A stretch of 64,000 nt of DNA from Rhizodiscina lignyota (lineage: Eukaryota; Ascomycota; Dothideomycetes; Aulographales; Rhizodiscinaceae). Under the pieces are notes generated by a model. It had not been told where the DNA came from, made no database searches, and saw only the letters and a list, made by a program, of their open reading frames with translations. Shown piece after piece: positions 11,829-22,789 of this stretch. A program made the translations under genes and the position numbers. The stretch is taken from contig ML978125.1 of the NCBI GenBank assembly GCA_010015805.1, forward strand, positions 2,046,001 through 2,110,000, read 5' to 3'. The first letter of the stretch is position 1, and each line of letters begins with the position of its first letter.

Positions 11829-12348
11829 CTAAGTGGTATGGTCGTCATCCGATGAGGAATCCTCTTCGGCCATGGGAGTGGCTCTTGAAGATTGCGTCAT
11901 TCTTGAATCGATCGAATGAGAGGAGTGGTCGCGCCGGTGACGAAGTCGGGCACGTTCGAGCTCTTTGACTTGCTTCTTGAGTAGATTGTTCTTCGCCCGG
12001 ATCGTTACGCGCTTGCCGTAGTCCTTTCTAAGGAGCGTGTTCTCTTCGCGAAGCTTTTCGATCACTCTGTACAGACCGAGGATCTCTTCCTGTTGCTCTT
12101 TGAGCTCGAGCTTCAGACGAGCATTCTAATAACTCCATGTCAGCGAAAGAATCTAGTGCGCTCGCAGTGAGTCTCACCTCTTCTTGCAGCTCAATTTTGC
12201 CGTGTTCTGCTTCTGTTGGGTTCAAGATCGTCGGCTTTAGCTGCTCTACTTGCTGGATCTGTTCTTGCAGCTTTCGCGAGAGCTCTTGCAGTTGCGCACG
12301 GCGCTCAAGATTACGCCCCAACAATTCCGACGCCATTGTTGACGCCAT
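11829..12348 (-). CDS. Coiled-coil protein A (short paralogue of the tandem cluster)
   Basis: Two exons (12178..12348, 11829..12125) with a 52-nt intron encode 155 residues. Almost the whole protein is predicted coiled coil: heptads in exon 1 (LQELSRKLQEQIQQVEQL) and again in exon 2 up to about residue 120. A short Ser/Asp-rich acidic tail follows. The segment KLREENTLLRKDYGKRVT is closely matched in the next gene (KLREENRVFREDYEVRVT), so the two are paralogues. It lacks the cysteine-bearing C-terminal region of its neighbours and may be a truncated family member. The start context CAACAATGGCG is shared with gene B; a second ATG lies four codons downstream. No DNA-binding basic region of a classic bZIP is evident, and function is unknown. 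Confidence 0.65.
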
Positions 12349-13578
12349 TGTTGTTTCTGAGGGCCGTGGTGAGTGTGGGCAAAGATTGTTGGTTGTTGAT
12401 TGAGGGGAGATTTAATATCCGGGAAGAAAGAGTTGTTTACTTGAGGATCAATTCATCACGTGGCCTCAAGTGAAGTGACGTATCTGTCAATCACGATGAA
12501 AAGTATTGATTGAGGAAGGAATCTATCTGTGGTGGGGCGGAAATATATACACAACGGCAACTGACTCCAGAGCCTAGCTAACACCCTCCGATTCTCACCT
12601 TTAGCCTTTAAGACGGACAGGCGATGAAGATTTTTCTCTCTCTCCCACAATCACCTGCGCAAGGCAGATGAGATGCTGGAAAAAGACAAGGGGGGAGGGG
12701 AATCCAATGGCAGGAGCATTGTTATTCTGCCACGACAAGCGGGTGTGGTGTGTAAAAGACACCAACAAGAGTGCATACTAAAGAGAGAGAAGGCGAGGAC
12801 CTATAAAAGAAACTTCAATGGATTAACAAGTAGGCTTGCAAGCAAAGGCGAAAGAAGTGAACTGGAGAGAAGGAAAGGAGGAGAGAGCAGGAAGATCGGT
12901 GAGTATATATACCCAGAAAAATGCCAAGACTACAGCGACTCATAGGTATCAGCTTAGATTATGGTTGCGAGATCGGGTGTCAGAGGGTGTTGCAGCACCT
13001 GCTAGCAGCTCGATACACCTTTTTGTGCTATCTCGACGACGCCACTGGCGTCACAGCCTCAGAGTGTGCAGTACCACCCGATCCTCGGCCACTGATCTCT
13101 TTTCACTATGATATAGAACAAGGTGTTCCAGCGCTCGCGGAGGAGCTGAATCCATTGCCGCAGATCCTTCGCTGCAAATGAGTTGCTTCTGCGCAGACAC
13201 GCACGGTTTCAAGACATCATCACCAACCGATCCGAAAGTCTTCCAGAGAGTCAGGAAAATATCATATATTGTGCATATCTAGCCATTCGTAAATTTGCAA
13301 AAGGCTGCCGCCGCCACGATATATCAAACGCCGGAACCTTCAGTCCTCCCAGTCTCCTCGGGGCCTCCGGTAAAAGCAAGCTGCTATGTAATTGAGCATC
13401 CTCTTGGACCATAAGCTCATTATTCATTGCTCGGACGCTTCACTCGAGTCCGGGTAACCTGAAAACCACCAGCAAACGGTCTCTCTGCATCACTGTGAAA
13501 TGTGAAGGTTCTTTCCACTCCAGAACCCAGATTTCTAAGGCAACAAACATCTCCAGTAAGAGTTGGTCTGGCCATTAA
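12349..13578. other. Intergenic, 1.2 kb within the coiled-coil cluster
   Basis: Purine-rich sequence (about 12680-12910, many GAGA/GGAGA runs) lies upstream of gene A. Short open frames are not supported. The region 13183-13560 holds nothing recognisable. Confidence 0.4.
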
Positions 13579-14745
13579 TCATGACTCAGATGCTAAATTG
13601 TGAGTTGTCGGAGACTGATTGTCCTTCTGGCGCGGTTTTACCGGCTTCCGATTTGTGAGACTGCAACCCCCAAGGTAGGTTCCTTGCTGGGAAGCGTGGC
13701 GACAACGTGCACACTGAGCGCCTGGCCAGGGGATTTGCTCTACACCAGCTTCAGAATACCTCCAGCACTCGAACCCTTGTGTAACGCAATTGGTACAGCG
13801 CTCATCTCCCTCAAGCTTCTCGCCCAATTCTGTCTCCATGATTCTCCCAATATGAGAGAATCGTCTTCTCTTACTCTTCGACATGGCGTTTAACACTGCC
13901 TCAGTGCGGTACCACCACGTTCCACGTCTAGTAGGCGTATAGAGCGTGTTGGGGTTAATCCTCTGAGAGATTACCGGCGTGGGAGAACCCGCATTTGTTT
14001 CAGGTGTCTGCAATGCCTCGAGGGCAGGCGACCGTGTTGGGAGCGACGAATTCGACAATGGTGTAATGATGGGCGATAGAAGCAGAATCCGATTTTTTGC
14101 AGTGTGTCCGTTCGGTTCGCGACCTGGGTGGTCGAGCTCGACAGAGGGCCGCTCGGTATCCATTATCAGGCTGAAGCTCGAACTAAATGGATCGTCAACG
14201 TCGGGAGAATCTTCATCCAGACGTCGTTTCTTGATGAGAGGAGCTTGCTGCGACTGTTGTCTGTCGTTGGATTGCGAGGCATAACGGGACAGTTGGTGCT
14301 CGAGCTCTGCGACACGGTTGCGGAGAGCGTTGTTATTTGCCCGTACGGTAACCCGCACCTCGTAGTCTTCCCGGAAGACCCGATTCTCTTCACGGAGCTT
14401 CTTTATATCCTCTCTAAGCGAACGGACTTCTTCTTCGCGCTCGTTGAGCTCGAGTCTGAGGTCCTCGATCGTCTCTGCTTGAGTGTGCCTCTCCGCTTCT
14501 TGTTGCTCAAGTTCCGCCTTTTTCTCCTTCACAAGCACTTCCAAACAACGTATTTCACTCTTCAGAGACGCATCCGAACAGAGTGATACAACCCTTATCA
14601 GTTGCTCTTCAAGCTTCAGGATATGTTCTTCAAGCTTCAGGATCTGTGACTCTCTCTCGCGGAGAAGCTTTTTGACGCATTGATGATCATGTTTGATGGA
14701 CTCAAAGCACGATTCAAAATTTGCCCACAGAGGTGTCTGCGCCAT
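13579..14745 (-). CDS. Coiled-coil protein B with C-terminal cysteine motif
   Basis: A single exon encodes 388 residues from the ATG at 14745; an in-frame ATG 13 codons upstream is less likely because gene A shares the CAACAATGGCG context at this site. Residues about 15-165 form a long coiled coil that includes a duplicated heptad (ILKLEEH/ILKLEEQ) and the KLREEN..RVTVRANNN segment shared with gene A. A basic cluster (KKRRL), a Ser/Pro-rich middle and then a C-terminal domain follow, with cysteines spaced C-x2-C-x5-C, later C-x2-C, and a final GGC. That spacing suggests metal binding, and the TWWYRTEAVLN segment precedes it. No named family is recognised. It could be a nuclear regulator, but this is inference. 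Confidence 0.7.
   Translation of the reverse strand: MAQTPLWANFESCFESIKHDHQCVKKLLRERESQILKLEEHILKLEEQLIRVVSLCSDASLKSEIRCLEVLVKEKKAELEQQEAERHTQAETIEDLRLELNEREEEVRSLREDIKKLREENRVFREDYEVRVTVRANNNALRNRVAELEHQLSRYASQSNDRQQSQQAPLIKKRRLDEDSPDVDDPFSSSFSLIMDTERPSVELDHPGREPNGHTAKNRILLLSPIITPLSNSSLPTRSPALEALQTPETNAGSPTPVISQRINPNTLYTPTRRGTWWYRTEAVLNAMSKSKRRRFSHIGRIMETELGEKLEGDERCTNCVTQGFECWRYSEAGVEQIPWPGAQCARCRHASQQGTYLGGCSLTNRKPVKPRQKDNQSPTTHNLASES
14606..14643. repeat. Tandem duplication inside the coiled coil of gene B
   Basis: The 17-mer TCTTCAAGCTTCAGGAT occurs at 14606-14622 and again at 14627-14643. The 21-nt offset is exactly one heptad, so the repeat adds seven residues (ILKLEEH then ILKLEEQ) without breaking frame or coiled-coil register. 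Confidence 0.85.
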
Positions 14746-15123
14746 TGTTGAGCTTGAGTTTGGATTGAAGATGAGGAGAGTCAATATGTAGTGGTAATTG
14801 AGCTGACGCTGTCGTGAGAAGATGCTGGTTGCCTCATATCAGACAAGAATGGAAGTTGCGGCTCGCGTGACGCGACGACACGCGCACCTTCCCAAATCGT
14901 GCGCCTCAACTCTTCACATTCACAAGGTTCTTGAAATATTCGGCACTCATGGTAGACTTAATTCTGAGACAACTCGATTGCATTTGTGGTCTCAACGGCT
15001 TATCCGGTATCATACAATGTCAGCCCCTTTCACACTTCGCATAGTGCCAGTAACTTGTGAGCCACCAGCCCGCCCGATTCATCACACCTACGATTGACAA
15101 GTGCTTCGAATCACCCCTCAATG
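14746..15123. other. Intergenic between coiled-coil genes B and C
   Basis: This is a short spacer containing the promoter of gene B (minus strand) and the 3' flank of gene C. Nothing else is seen. Confidence 0.4.
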
Positions 15124-16170
15124 CTACGGTGAACCATAAGTAGCTGGAACAGGGCCATCACGCACCCAGAACTGCTCCTTCGATGGGTCATCACCCCTTC
15201 CGGTCCGAAACCTCGCGCGGATGTACACCACGTTATCGCGCTTGAAGGCACACAGGGTCCTATTGTATGCACATTTCGAGCATATGGCGTTGAGTCTTTC
15301 GGGCAACGTCCAACCAGGCGGACTGCCATGCGTGATGCAGCCTTCCTCGTCTCTTTTGACCCAGTTCGGATCCTTCTCGGTCCATTGGGAAAGCATTTTG
15401 TCAAGGAACTCGAACGAGAATGGGAGATCCTCTTCCTGCACTATGTGCCTCGTGCTGGGGTCCTTCTCGTCGTCGTAGTAGATGCCGTAGAACTTGATCT
15501 TGAGCGGATCTGCAGAAGGGATCAGATGCTCCTTCTTGGCCTCTGGCTTGCCGCCCGAGGTGATGTTGTCATCCAAACCACGGTTCTGAGATCGATGGAT
15601 TGATTGCGGAAGGGACGGCACTAAGTTGAGAGGGTTGACATGCGGCGGGGACATGGCTACTCCGGTCATAGGGGATGGAGGGTGGGAAGCAAGACTGCCA
15701 GTTGCCCAATGCGTAGAGGCGACCCGATTCTTCAAATCTTTCAACACATTGGTCTGTAAAAGTCAGTCATACGCATTCAAACCGTAATGATGTAATCAAG
15801 CCCTTACAAGTCTTTCCAACCCATTATGCAGCGCGGCGACTTGTGCGGTAGCAGCTTCCAGCTCCTGCTGATACTGCGCATAGGTCGTGTCGCGCTCTGA
15901 ACATTCGTGTTCGAGACTCTGCTTGAGCGTTTTGATGGTGGCTTTCTGGTTGTCGTTCTGCTCTTTGAGGCGCCTGTTTCTGCCCTTGGCCGTATCGTAA
16001 CTCTTTGTGAGCAAGCTAATGATCTCTTCGAGCCTCTTTACCTCTGTATTAAGCCGTTCCCTCTCGCTTTCGAGCGTCTGAACACGGCGGTCAGGCTCAG
16101 GAGCCCAGAGTTGGGGAGATGGCCGATGGATAGGAGATTCGGGATTCATGGTGCTCAATTGAGATGCCAC
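15124..16170 (-). CDS. Coiled-coil protein C with C-terminal CxxC motif
   Basis: Two exons (15808..16170, 15124..15753), joined in phase over a 54-nt intron, encode 330 residues; the ATG at 16149 would shorten it by seven. Residues about 28-120 are coiled coil (ESERERLNTEVKRLEEIISL and on). A Pro/Ser-rich linker follows and then a folded C-terminal part of about 130 residues containing a C-x2-C-x6-C cluster (ICSKCAYNRTLC) after the PPGWTLPERLN segment. The layout of coiled coil, linker and cysteine cluster repeats that of gene B, although sequence similarity is weak. It may be a diverged family member. No known domain is assigned. Confidence 0.65.
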
Positions 16171-17868
16171 AGTGATGGTGGGATATTAAGCGACCACAAC
16201 GACGGCGGTCACCGTTTGAGGAAGGGACGAGGCAGCAGTTGAACTGCGCATCAGTCCGAAGGGTTGAAGAAGTCAAGGAGATGAAAGAAGTTTGGTGTTC
16301 TTATACCCGTGGATGTTTGTTTACGCACCGCCGCGCGAGAATCTCCCTCCGTGTGTGGCCGCCCGACACAAAGCCTAAAATGGCGCTAACAGATGCCTAA
16401 CATCTCCTCCAACACGTGAATAGTTCCTCTTCTAGCGGAGGACCGTCATCAGGGCTTCCCGAATCTTCCATGAGGACCCCAATGGCGCTCCTCATTTCCG
16501 CTGATAGCCGTAATTCGCTATACACCACCATCTTCCAACGACGTACACTTTTCTGCATCATGTGAATGGATATGAAGGTTGGCTTGGGGCATCTTGATGC
16601 TTCACGCGGCCTTGCTCTTGTAGGGGTTTCGTGGACGGGATAGGAGTCGTGACATGTGGGAACATCGTGCGTAGTACCAAAGGGCGTTTTGATCTGTCTT
16701 GATTATCATTAGCCACCAGGGAACGATCAACGCTCGATCAAGCTTGAGCAGTCTTCACTTATCCCTCGGTATCCCTACGACGGTATCTTGGAATTGGTGA
16801 ACAGTTGGAAGAGGCCCGTTGGAACCAGCGGCTTTAGGAGATGTAAGAAAAGCACAAGGAACTTCTCAAGGTCATAATATGCAATCTCTCCCATCAATCT
16901 GGCCGTTGCTTTGCTCCAAGTACCATTAAACCCCAGTAGTAATCCAGCCCGTCAATTCACGATGATCTAGTGAATTTTGGAGTCAGTAGCTTTCCGGTAC
17001 GCTCCCACCAGAGTATACGTACGCTGAGCTGGACACCTCCTTCACCCTCCCCTTCGGCATCCTGCAGACTGGGAATGACCACCGACTGCCACACATTGTC
17101 CAACCGCATTACAGAGGTATTCGTCATGCAAACGGCCTCTTTGGAGCTGCGGAGGTAATCCTCAGTGGCGTCGTGACACCTGACCATCTCTTCTAGCATC
17201 ATGCGCAGCTGGACATATCTCTCTCTTCTACCAAGCCATCGTCGACGTACGCAGCATCAGGCCAATGCCATCTTGGAAACTTGGGCCTTCCTGACGAAAG
17301 ACATCACGACGGACAAGAGGGAACAGAAACACACACACGCATTTGCGCGAGCTCTTAAAGTGGAAGACAAACCGGCGGCAAAGGACATCCAACCTTCCAT
17401 TCAGGGTATAAGCTACCTACGTAGTACGAAGCCCAAGCTTCCTCCACGTTCATTAATATCCGCCCTCCTCATCCAATCATTATCATTAGCGCGCCAGCAA
17501 GCTGGGCCTGCGTCCACCAAGGACAAAAGCACAAATGGGTACGCCAGGGTGCCAGCTCAACGCAAAGAGCGGAGGTGCAAAGCGCGACATGAAAGTCGCT
17601 TCGGGGGTGAATGCTATGTTGAAAGAAAGACGTGAAACAACGCGGTGTATAGCGCTCGCGGCAGTGGTATCATCGAGGAAAAGTCATGAAGCGGAAAAAG
17701 CGAGAGCAAAAAACAAGTCGCAGGCGATGAGTTGATGCATTCCAGTCTGATTGGCGCCTTATGCAACCAGAAGCAAAATAACGATAACGGAAAGTGATCC
17801 AGTCTCTTTGGGTATCAAGTGATTAGGGTTTGTGAGAGGTAGGTGAACGTAGATGCGAGTAGGAAATT
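16171..17868. other. Intergenic, 1.7 kb
   Basis: Leader and promoter of gene C occupy the left end. One short minus-strand frame (16957-17202) looks somewhat protein-like, but a stop lies just upstream and no splice partner is found. Nothing else is seen. Confidence 0.4.
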
Positions 17869-19961
17869 TTACGCAAGTGATTTCAGTTTGCGCGCATGTA
17901 CTCTCCGCTGTGCCCAGCCCTTGATGGCAATGCACGTCGTTGCCCACGCCATCAGGAATGCCGAGAATCCCACGACGACGTTGAAAACGAACATGGCATC
18001 GAGATTGTTGTACTCGAGGGCAGCAACAGTGTCCTTGTTGCTGAGCATGAAAAGCAGACCGCCTGCGACGAGGCAGAAGCTGCTCACAATCTCGGTAGGC
18101 GGGCGCTGTGGGAGATGCGATACGGGCAAGCGGATGTACAAGATGCCATAGGTTGCAATGCGCGCAATAGCGAAGCCGCCGAAGAGGTTCCCCCACTGCG
18201 CGTGTAGCATGGTGGAAACCATCGACTCCTGCTTATGCGAGCCCATCATGACGCCAAGGAGGAGGATGGTGAGCGCTGGCATAGGATTCATGGAGAATGA
18301 CCACTGTGTCGGCTGCCTGAACTCCTCCTCCATATTGTTTGAGTCGTCTCGGGCGAGTTGGATAGTAGACATAAGGAGGTCGCGGATAGTGGTCGACTCG
18401 ATAAGCATGCCGAGCTATTTGTCACGCATTAGCCGAACTAGCCTGAATGCACGCCATAACGGGCGACCCGCGCGGCTTGACTCGCAAATAGTGCGCAAAT
18501 ACGCCAAAAAGGAAGGAACATGAAACATAAAGACTTACCAATCCGCCACCAAAGAACATGAGCGTGATGGAAACATGCTCCAAATCGATGGGCGCCCATT
18601 CAGCACCGGAAGCCGCCAGATGTTCCAAACCGACGTTCGAAATGCCGTAGAAACAGATGACGGCGGATTCGATGAATTCTGCAGACGGCATCATGGCCGG
18701 CCATCGCCCGACGACCTCTTTCGACGGTTTTTTGTTCCATGCCCATCCAAAATCGGCGAAGCAGCCCATCCATCGACCGAATGTGAGCAGGCCGTACCAG
18801 AAGAAGATGCCGCCCTTGATGAAATGGGCCAGGCCGTTGAAGACGCTGTCACCGTGCTGTGCCAAGGGAAGCGGGTTAGCCGCCATTTCGGGAAGGTCCA
18901 GGCTCATTTGATAGACGCAGGTACGACCAACGCTCCAACCACGCGGGATGACGTCGGCCGCTCGTCCAAAATGAACCTTGAAAAAATATAATTCGGGAAG
19001 TACTTACGAAAATTCCGCTATATATCACTGCGCCTGTGAGGATGCCCAAGAAGCCCAAGCAGAGCAACGATTTCTCCAGGAGGACGTGTACGATGCGAAT
19101 GGCCAGCAGCGTGCGCCGAAAGCCACCCAGACGACCAACGTTGCGCGATAGGAACCGATCGACGGTGGTGCGGCGCAAGAAGCTGCGCTTCTCATGAGTG
19201 TCAAACTCGTCGTCCTCATCGTCGTGCTCGTAGCTGCGCGGCGGGTCGTGGAGCTGCTGGTTCTCGGATTGGATACTCGGCGAGCGCGATTGGCTGAACA
19301 ACGACGAAGAGTTACGCTCGCTGCCTTGGCCAGAGTCGCCTGACCACCGTCGCGGGTCCGAAATGGGCGTATCTTCAAAACGACCATATTCGGCCATAGC
19401 GGCAGCAGTCACAGCCTGTCCAGACCTGCGCCGCTTGTGGTTGCTCGCTGGGCTGTGGAGAGTAACCAAGCCCATGATGACCCAGGCAGACGCTATCCAG
19501 GTGATGACCCAGCCAACCGAGCTGTGCTTCTCACCCTCAAAGAAGTTAGGCGTGGAGTGGTTGTAGATGACGCCGGTGAGCAGTCCAAACGCGTTGACGA
19601 GGAGGAATGCCAATTGCGCCGGAAGCTTGAAGCGCGAACCCGCCACGCTTAGCATGACAGCTACAGAAGAAAATCAATTGCCTATTCCTATGCTAACTGA
19701 GGGTCCTGTTTGCTTACCAACAGGTAGTACGAATGCCCAACCAATACTCATAAGGGCAATGTGCGCCAAGATCATCTTGCCATGCTCTGTATGGCGGAAG
19801 TAGCTGGTAGGAATGGCCATCGGGGCTGGCGCCGCGTCTGACGGGGCTGGGCTCATGTCCATATCGACGGCCTCGCCATCATTCCCATGAGCGACTGCTA
19901 CAGGCAGAAGCTCGAGCAGAATCGCCGCGCCGGCAAGGACGAGCCCGCTCCACGTCTTCAT
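17869..19961 (-). CDS. YTP1-like multispanning membrane protein
   Basis: Four exons (19718..19961, 19008..19660, 18539..18856, 17869..18414) encode 586 residues. An N-terminal signal peptide (MKTWSGLVLAGAAILLELLP) is followed by a DUF2427-type region with helices (ILAHIALMSIGWAFVLPV), a long acidic Ser-rich loop, and the YTP1 C-terminal domain with the hallmark VFNGLAHFIKGGIFFWYG..FGRWMG and several further helices, ending in a basic tail. In yeast the homologue is a mitochondrial/membrane protein of unknown biochemical role. The second intron (18857..19007, 151 nt) ends at a good branch site and GCACAG acceptor and restores the conserved GIF-HGDSVFNG junction. An in-phase earlier acceptor would leave only a 31-nt intron. 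Yeast Ytp1 is shorter, mainly because of the central loop here. Confidence 0.85.
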
Positions 19962-21850
19962 GTGTCCCGACTAATCTCGGGTCGCAAAGAGAGTATGTAG
20001 GTATGAGGAGTATGGTTGGGCAGCGAGTGCTCCGCGGTGTGATGCTGCGCGTATTATGAGGGCGCGCACGCCTGTTGCTCGGTCGGTTCAAGGTGCGGTG
20101 AGAGGGTAGGTTTCGGTGTGCTCGCAGCTGTCGTTCGCGGAAGGGATGGAAAACGTTCGCAAACGGCAGGAAGAGTCAGCGCAAGCACAAACAAGAGGTT
20201 CGTGGAGGCAGTGTGTGCTGTGGCGGTGGGCCTGGTGAGGACTTTATTCATAGGTACTTTCGGAGTTTGCACACCCCATCTGCTTACAATTGGCATATTC
20301 GTCCGATGAGGTAAAGCAGTGCCAAGAGGGCCCTGGAGAGCGTGAGGGCGTGCGGATGGCGCCGGATATGCTAGCTAAGGAAGAGCCCACACCAGCCCCG
20401 TCCATCACGTCCTCACGCTCCACGAGGTCGTCAGCGGCACCGGTATGCCGCGCTCTTGGGACTGTCGTATCGCGGTGCATTGCCCGACGCGGGGAGCAAC
20501 GGTTGCACGCCATATCGCAGTAGCCGCAGACAAAACGTGGTGTTTGCGGGCGTGAAAGCAGCCCTCGAAAAAGTTCGATATCAACAAGCGAAGCTCGTCT
20601 GCTGCTGCTCCGGCTCGAAGTTCCAGCCAATGGCGAAATCATGTGGGCGACTCCCGCGGGCCCTGAGGTGTGCTCCCATGTGCATGATCCCGGGCGGGCC
20701 AACGCCATTCGACAGGCCCGTGCTTCCGCCCTGTGAGAGCCGCTTCACTTTCTGAGGACCGTCATCATTCCACCCTTCTTTGTCCTCGCCGCCCGAGGCA
20801 TGCGCCAGGCTCTTTCATGCTTACTACCGTACTACCTGCGTACTTCTGTAGCACATTCTCATGCCGAGCGCTCTGCCACCGCTGCATTCTGCCTCGCTGT
20901 CTTGCGTCGGCGAGCCCTCTGCCAGCAACGTCACCGAAAAATCGCAGCATAAAATTCCGACGGTGCGACTGACATGAATAAGCATGCGCTCCGAGCTAAG
21001 GCCGGCGGAAGTCGGCACAGTGGCACGATGTATGTGCTCAACACCAACTTCCTCATGTATTGCCGGCCACGGAGGGTCTTGCGAGGAGCGTTGGAGCGGA
21101 AAGACGACTGACCCAATAACCCCTGCCCACGCCAACCTCAACTGCTGCACGCTGTCCAGTCATCCAGCAACAGCTTCTCACATGCAAACATCCCCATGGC
21201 TGCCCGAAGTCATTGTTGTCTCATTCCCATGACAGCTGCATCCACGCTAAATCGGCGATGCTCGCCGCCTCTCATTCGGTCGTCACACCACTCACCACAG
21301 TCACCATGACCGAGCCCGGCATGAGCCGAGTGGCCGTTCGACCAGCCGCATTCCGCTCTAACTCCTCGCTCGGGCGGTGAGTTTCTTTAAAGCCGGACAG
21401 TCTGTCCGCTCTGCCGCGAAGGCAGCCTCAGCAGACTCCGCAGAGGCACCACGTACTCGTACGACAGCAGCTTAAGACTCTGCGGAGACTTTTTTAGGCA
21501 TCTGTCGTACCGCGCGCCTAATGCACCCGGCGGCTGGCCCCGTCGATATCGGGATGGCTGCCTTGGCCCTTTTGCGAGTAAGATAGATGGTTATCTACCT
21601 GTGACTCTACGTGGACAACTGCCTTCCGATCATAAAGTAGTGTACAGCTCGATCCCGAAAACCGCATCACAAAGCAGTTTGTCAATTCTCTCACTTGCCT
21701 CAAGCGAGACGCTAAATCCTAATCTCTGTTATCGTCCATCTCCATCCCCGCACTTTCAAGGTTTCTCGTCAGCCCCTCTTTCGGATCTCCAGCTTTCTTA
21801 CATCTCCAAAACGCCAAGCGCTACAACCAGGCTTGCGATTCGACACAATA
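19962..21850. other. Intergenic, 1.9 kb between divergent genes
   Basis: No coding region is supported; frames of up to 154 codons are antisense pairs of arginine-rich composition. An unusual set of interleaved inverted repeats lies at 21436-21510. A CT-rich leader (about 21700-21850) precedes the oxidoreductase gene. Confidence 0.45.
21436..21510. repeat. Interleaved inverted repeats (A-B-A'-B' order)
   Basis: Arm A CTCCGCAGAG (21436-21445) pairs with A' CTCTGCGGAG (21478-21487), and arm B GTACGACAG (21459-21467) pairs with B' CTGTCGTAC (21502-21510). All pairs are perfect. The arms alternate, so the two hairpins cannot be simply nested. Confidence 0.7.
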
Positions 21851-22789
21851 ATGCGTACAGTCCAAATCCAGCAGTGGGGCGAAATTCCGAAGTACACCGA
21901 CGCCGACGATCTTCCCGTTCCATCACCTGACTCGAACCAGATCCAGCTGACCGTCAAAGCAACTGGTCTCCACCAATTGGTCAAGGGTCGTGCAAGTGGT
22001 GTTCACTACTCTGCCAAAACTCTACCACACACTCTCGGAGTCGATGGTGTCGGCACGGCTTCTGATGGCAAGGACTACTACTTCAACACTCTTATACCAG
22101 GAGCGTCGACTGGCTCCTACAGCGAAAAGGTCAATGTCTGGAAATCCGCCGCCGTTCCACTCCCGGAGAATGCGGACCCAATCCAGATTGCCGGCCTAGT
22201 AAATCCAGGAATGTCGAGCTGGATGGCCTTGACGGCACGCACGACGAATCTCCCACCGAACTTCACTGTTGTCATCATGGGCGCTACGAGCATGTCCGGC
22301 CGCGTCGCTGCACAGTTCTGCAGGTTCTACGGAGCAGGTAAGGTCATTGGCGTGGCACGAAATGCGAAAGCGCTTGCGGAGATTAGGGGCCTGGATGCTT
22401 CGATCCCGCTCGCGGACGACCCAGCTGCGACAGACTTCTCTTCTCTGGTTGAAGCCGGTGTGGACGTCGTGCTGGACTACATCTATGGCCCCGCCCTTGT
22501 CGCGCTTTTCAAGGCGCTGAAGCCGACTGTGGACAGGCCGCTGCAGTACGTGGAGATTGGAAGTATGGCCGCGAGGGAGACACCGCTCCCTGCCGATCTC
22601 CTTCGAAGTAAGGACATCACGATGCGAGGAGCGGGCCCGGGATCGTGGAGTATGCCGCAGCTGGGGAAGCAGATGCCGACGCTGATTGCGAATTTGTGCA
22701 AAGTGGGAGAGATGCCGATCAAGGTTATGAAGTTGTCGGAAGTCGCTGAAGGGTGGAAAGAGAAGGAGCGTGTGGTTTTTGTACCCTGA
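21851..22789 (+). CDS. MDR-superfamily oxidoreductase (quinone reductase-like, zinc-free)
   Basis: A single exon encodes 312 residues from the ATG at 21851 (context ACAATAATG); an in-frame ATG at 21833 would add six. The N-terminal GroES-like half carries THTLGVDGVG-type spacing (PHTLGVDGVGTA), followed by a Rossmann half with the nucleotide-binding turn VVIMGATSMSGRVAAQFCR and a hydrophobic strand pattern (VDVVLDYIYG). The cysteine/histidine zinc ligands of classical alcohol dehydrogenases are not evident, which points to quinone oxidoreductase or enoyl-reductase relatives using NADPH. The substrate is unknown. At 312 residues it is within the usual range for the family. Confidence 0.8.
   Translation: MRTVQIQQWGEIPKYTDADDLPVPSPDSNQIQLTVKATGLHQLVKGRASGVHYSAKTLPHTLGVDGVGTASDGKDYYFNTLIPGASTGSYSEKVNVWKSAAVPLPENADPIQIAGLVNPGMSSWMALTARTTNLPPNFTVVIMGATSMSGRVAAQFCRFYGAGKVIGVARNAKALAEIRGLDASIPLADDPAATDFSSLVEAGVDVVLDYIYGPALVALFKALKPTVDRPLQYVEIGSMAARETPLPADLLRSKDITMRGAGPGSWSMPQLGKQMPTLIANLCKVGEMPIKVMKLSEVAEGWKEKERVVFVP

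Noticed and set aside
16957-17202. 81-codon minus-strand frame that looks somewhat protein-like
   Set aside because: A stop lies close upstream, no start context or splice partner was found, and no family was recognised.
20244-20708. 154-codon minus-strand frame between the YTP1-like and oxidoreductase genes
   Set aside because: It is Arg/Ser-rich, overlaps open frames on the other strand, and shows no conserved motif.
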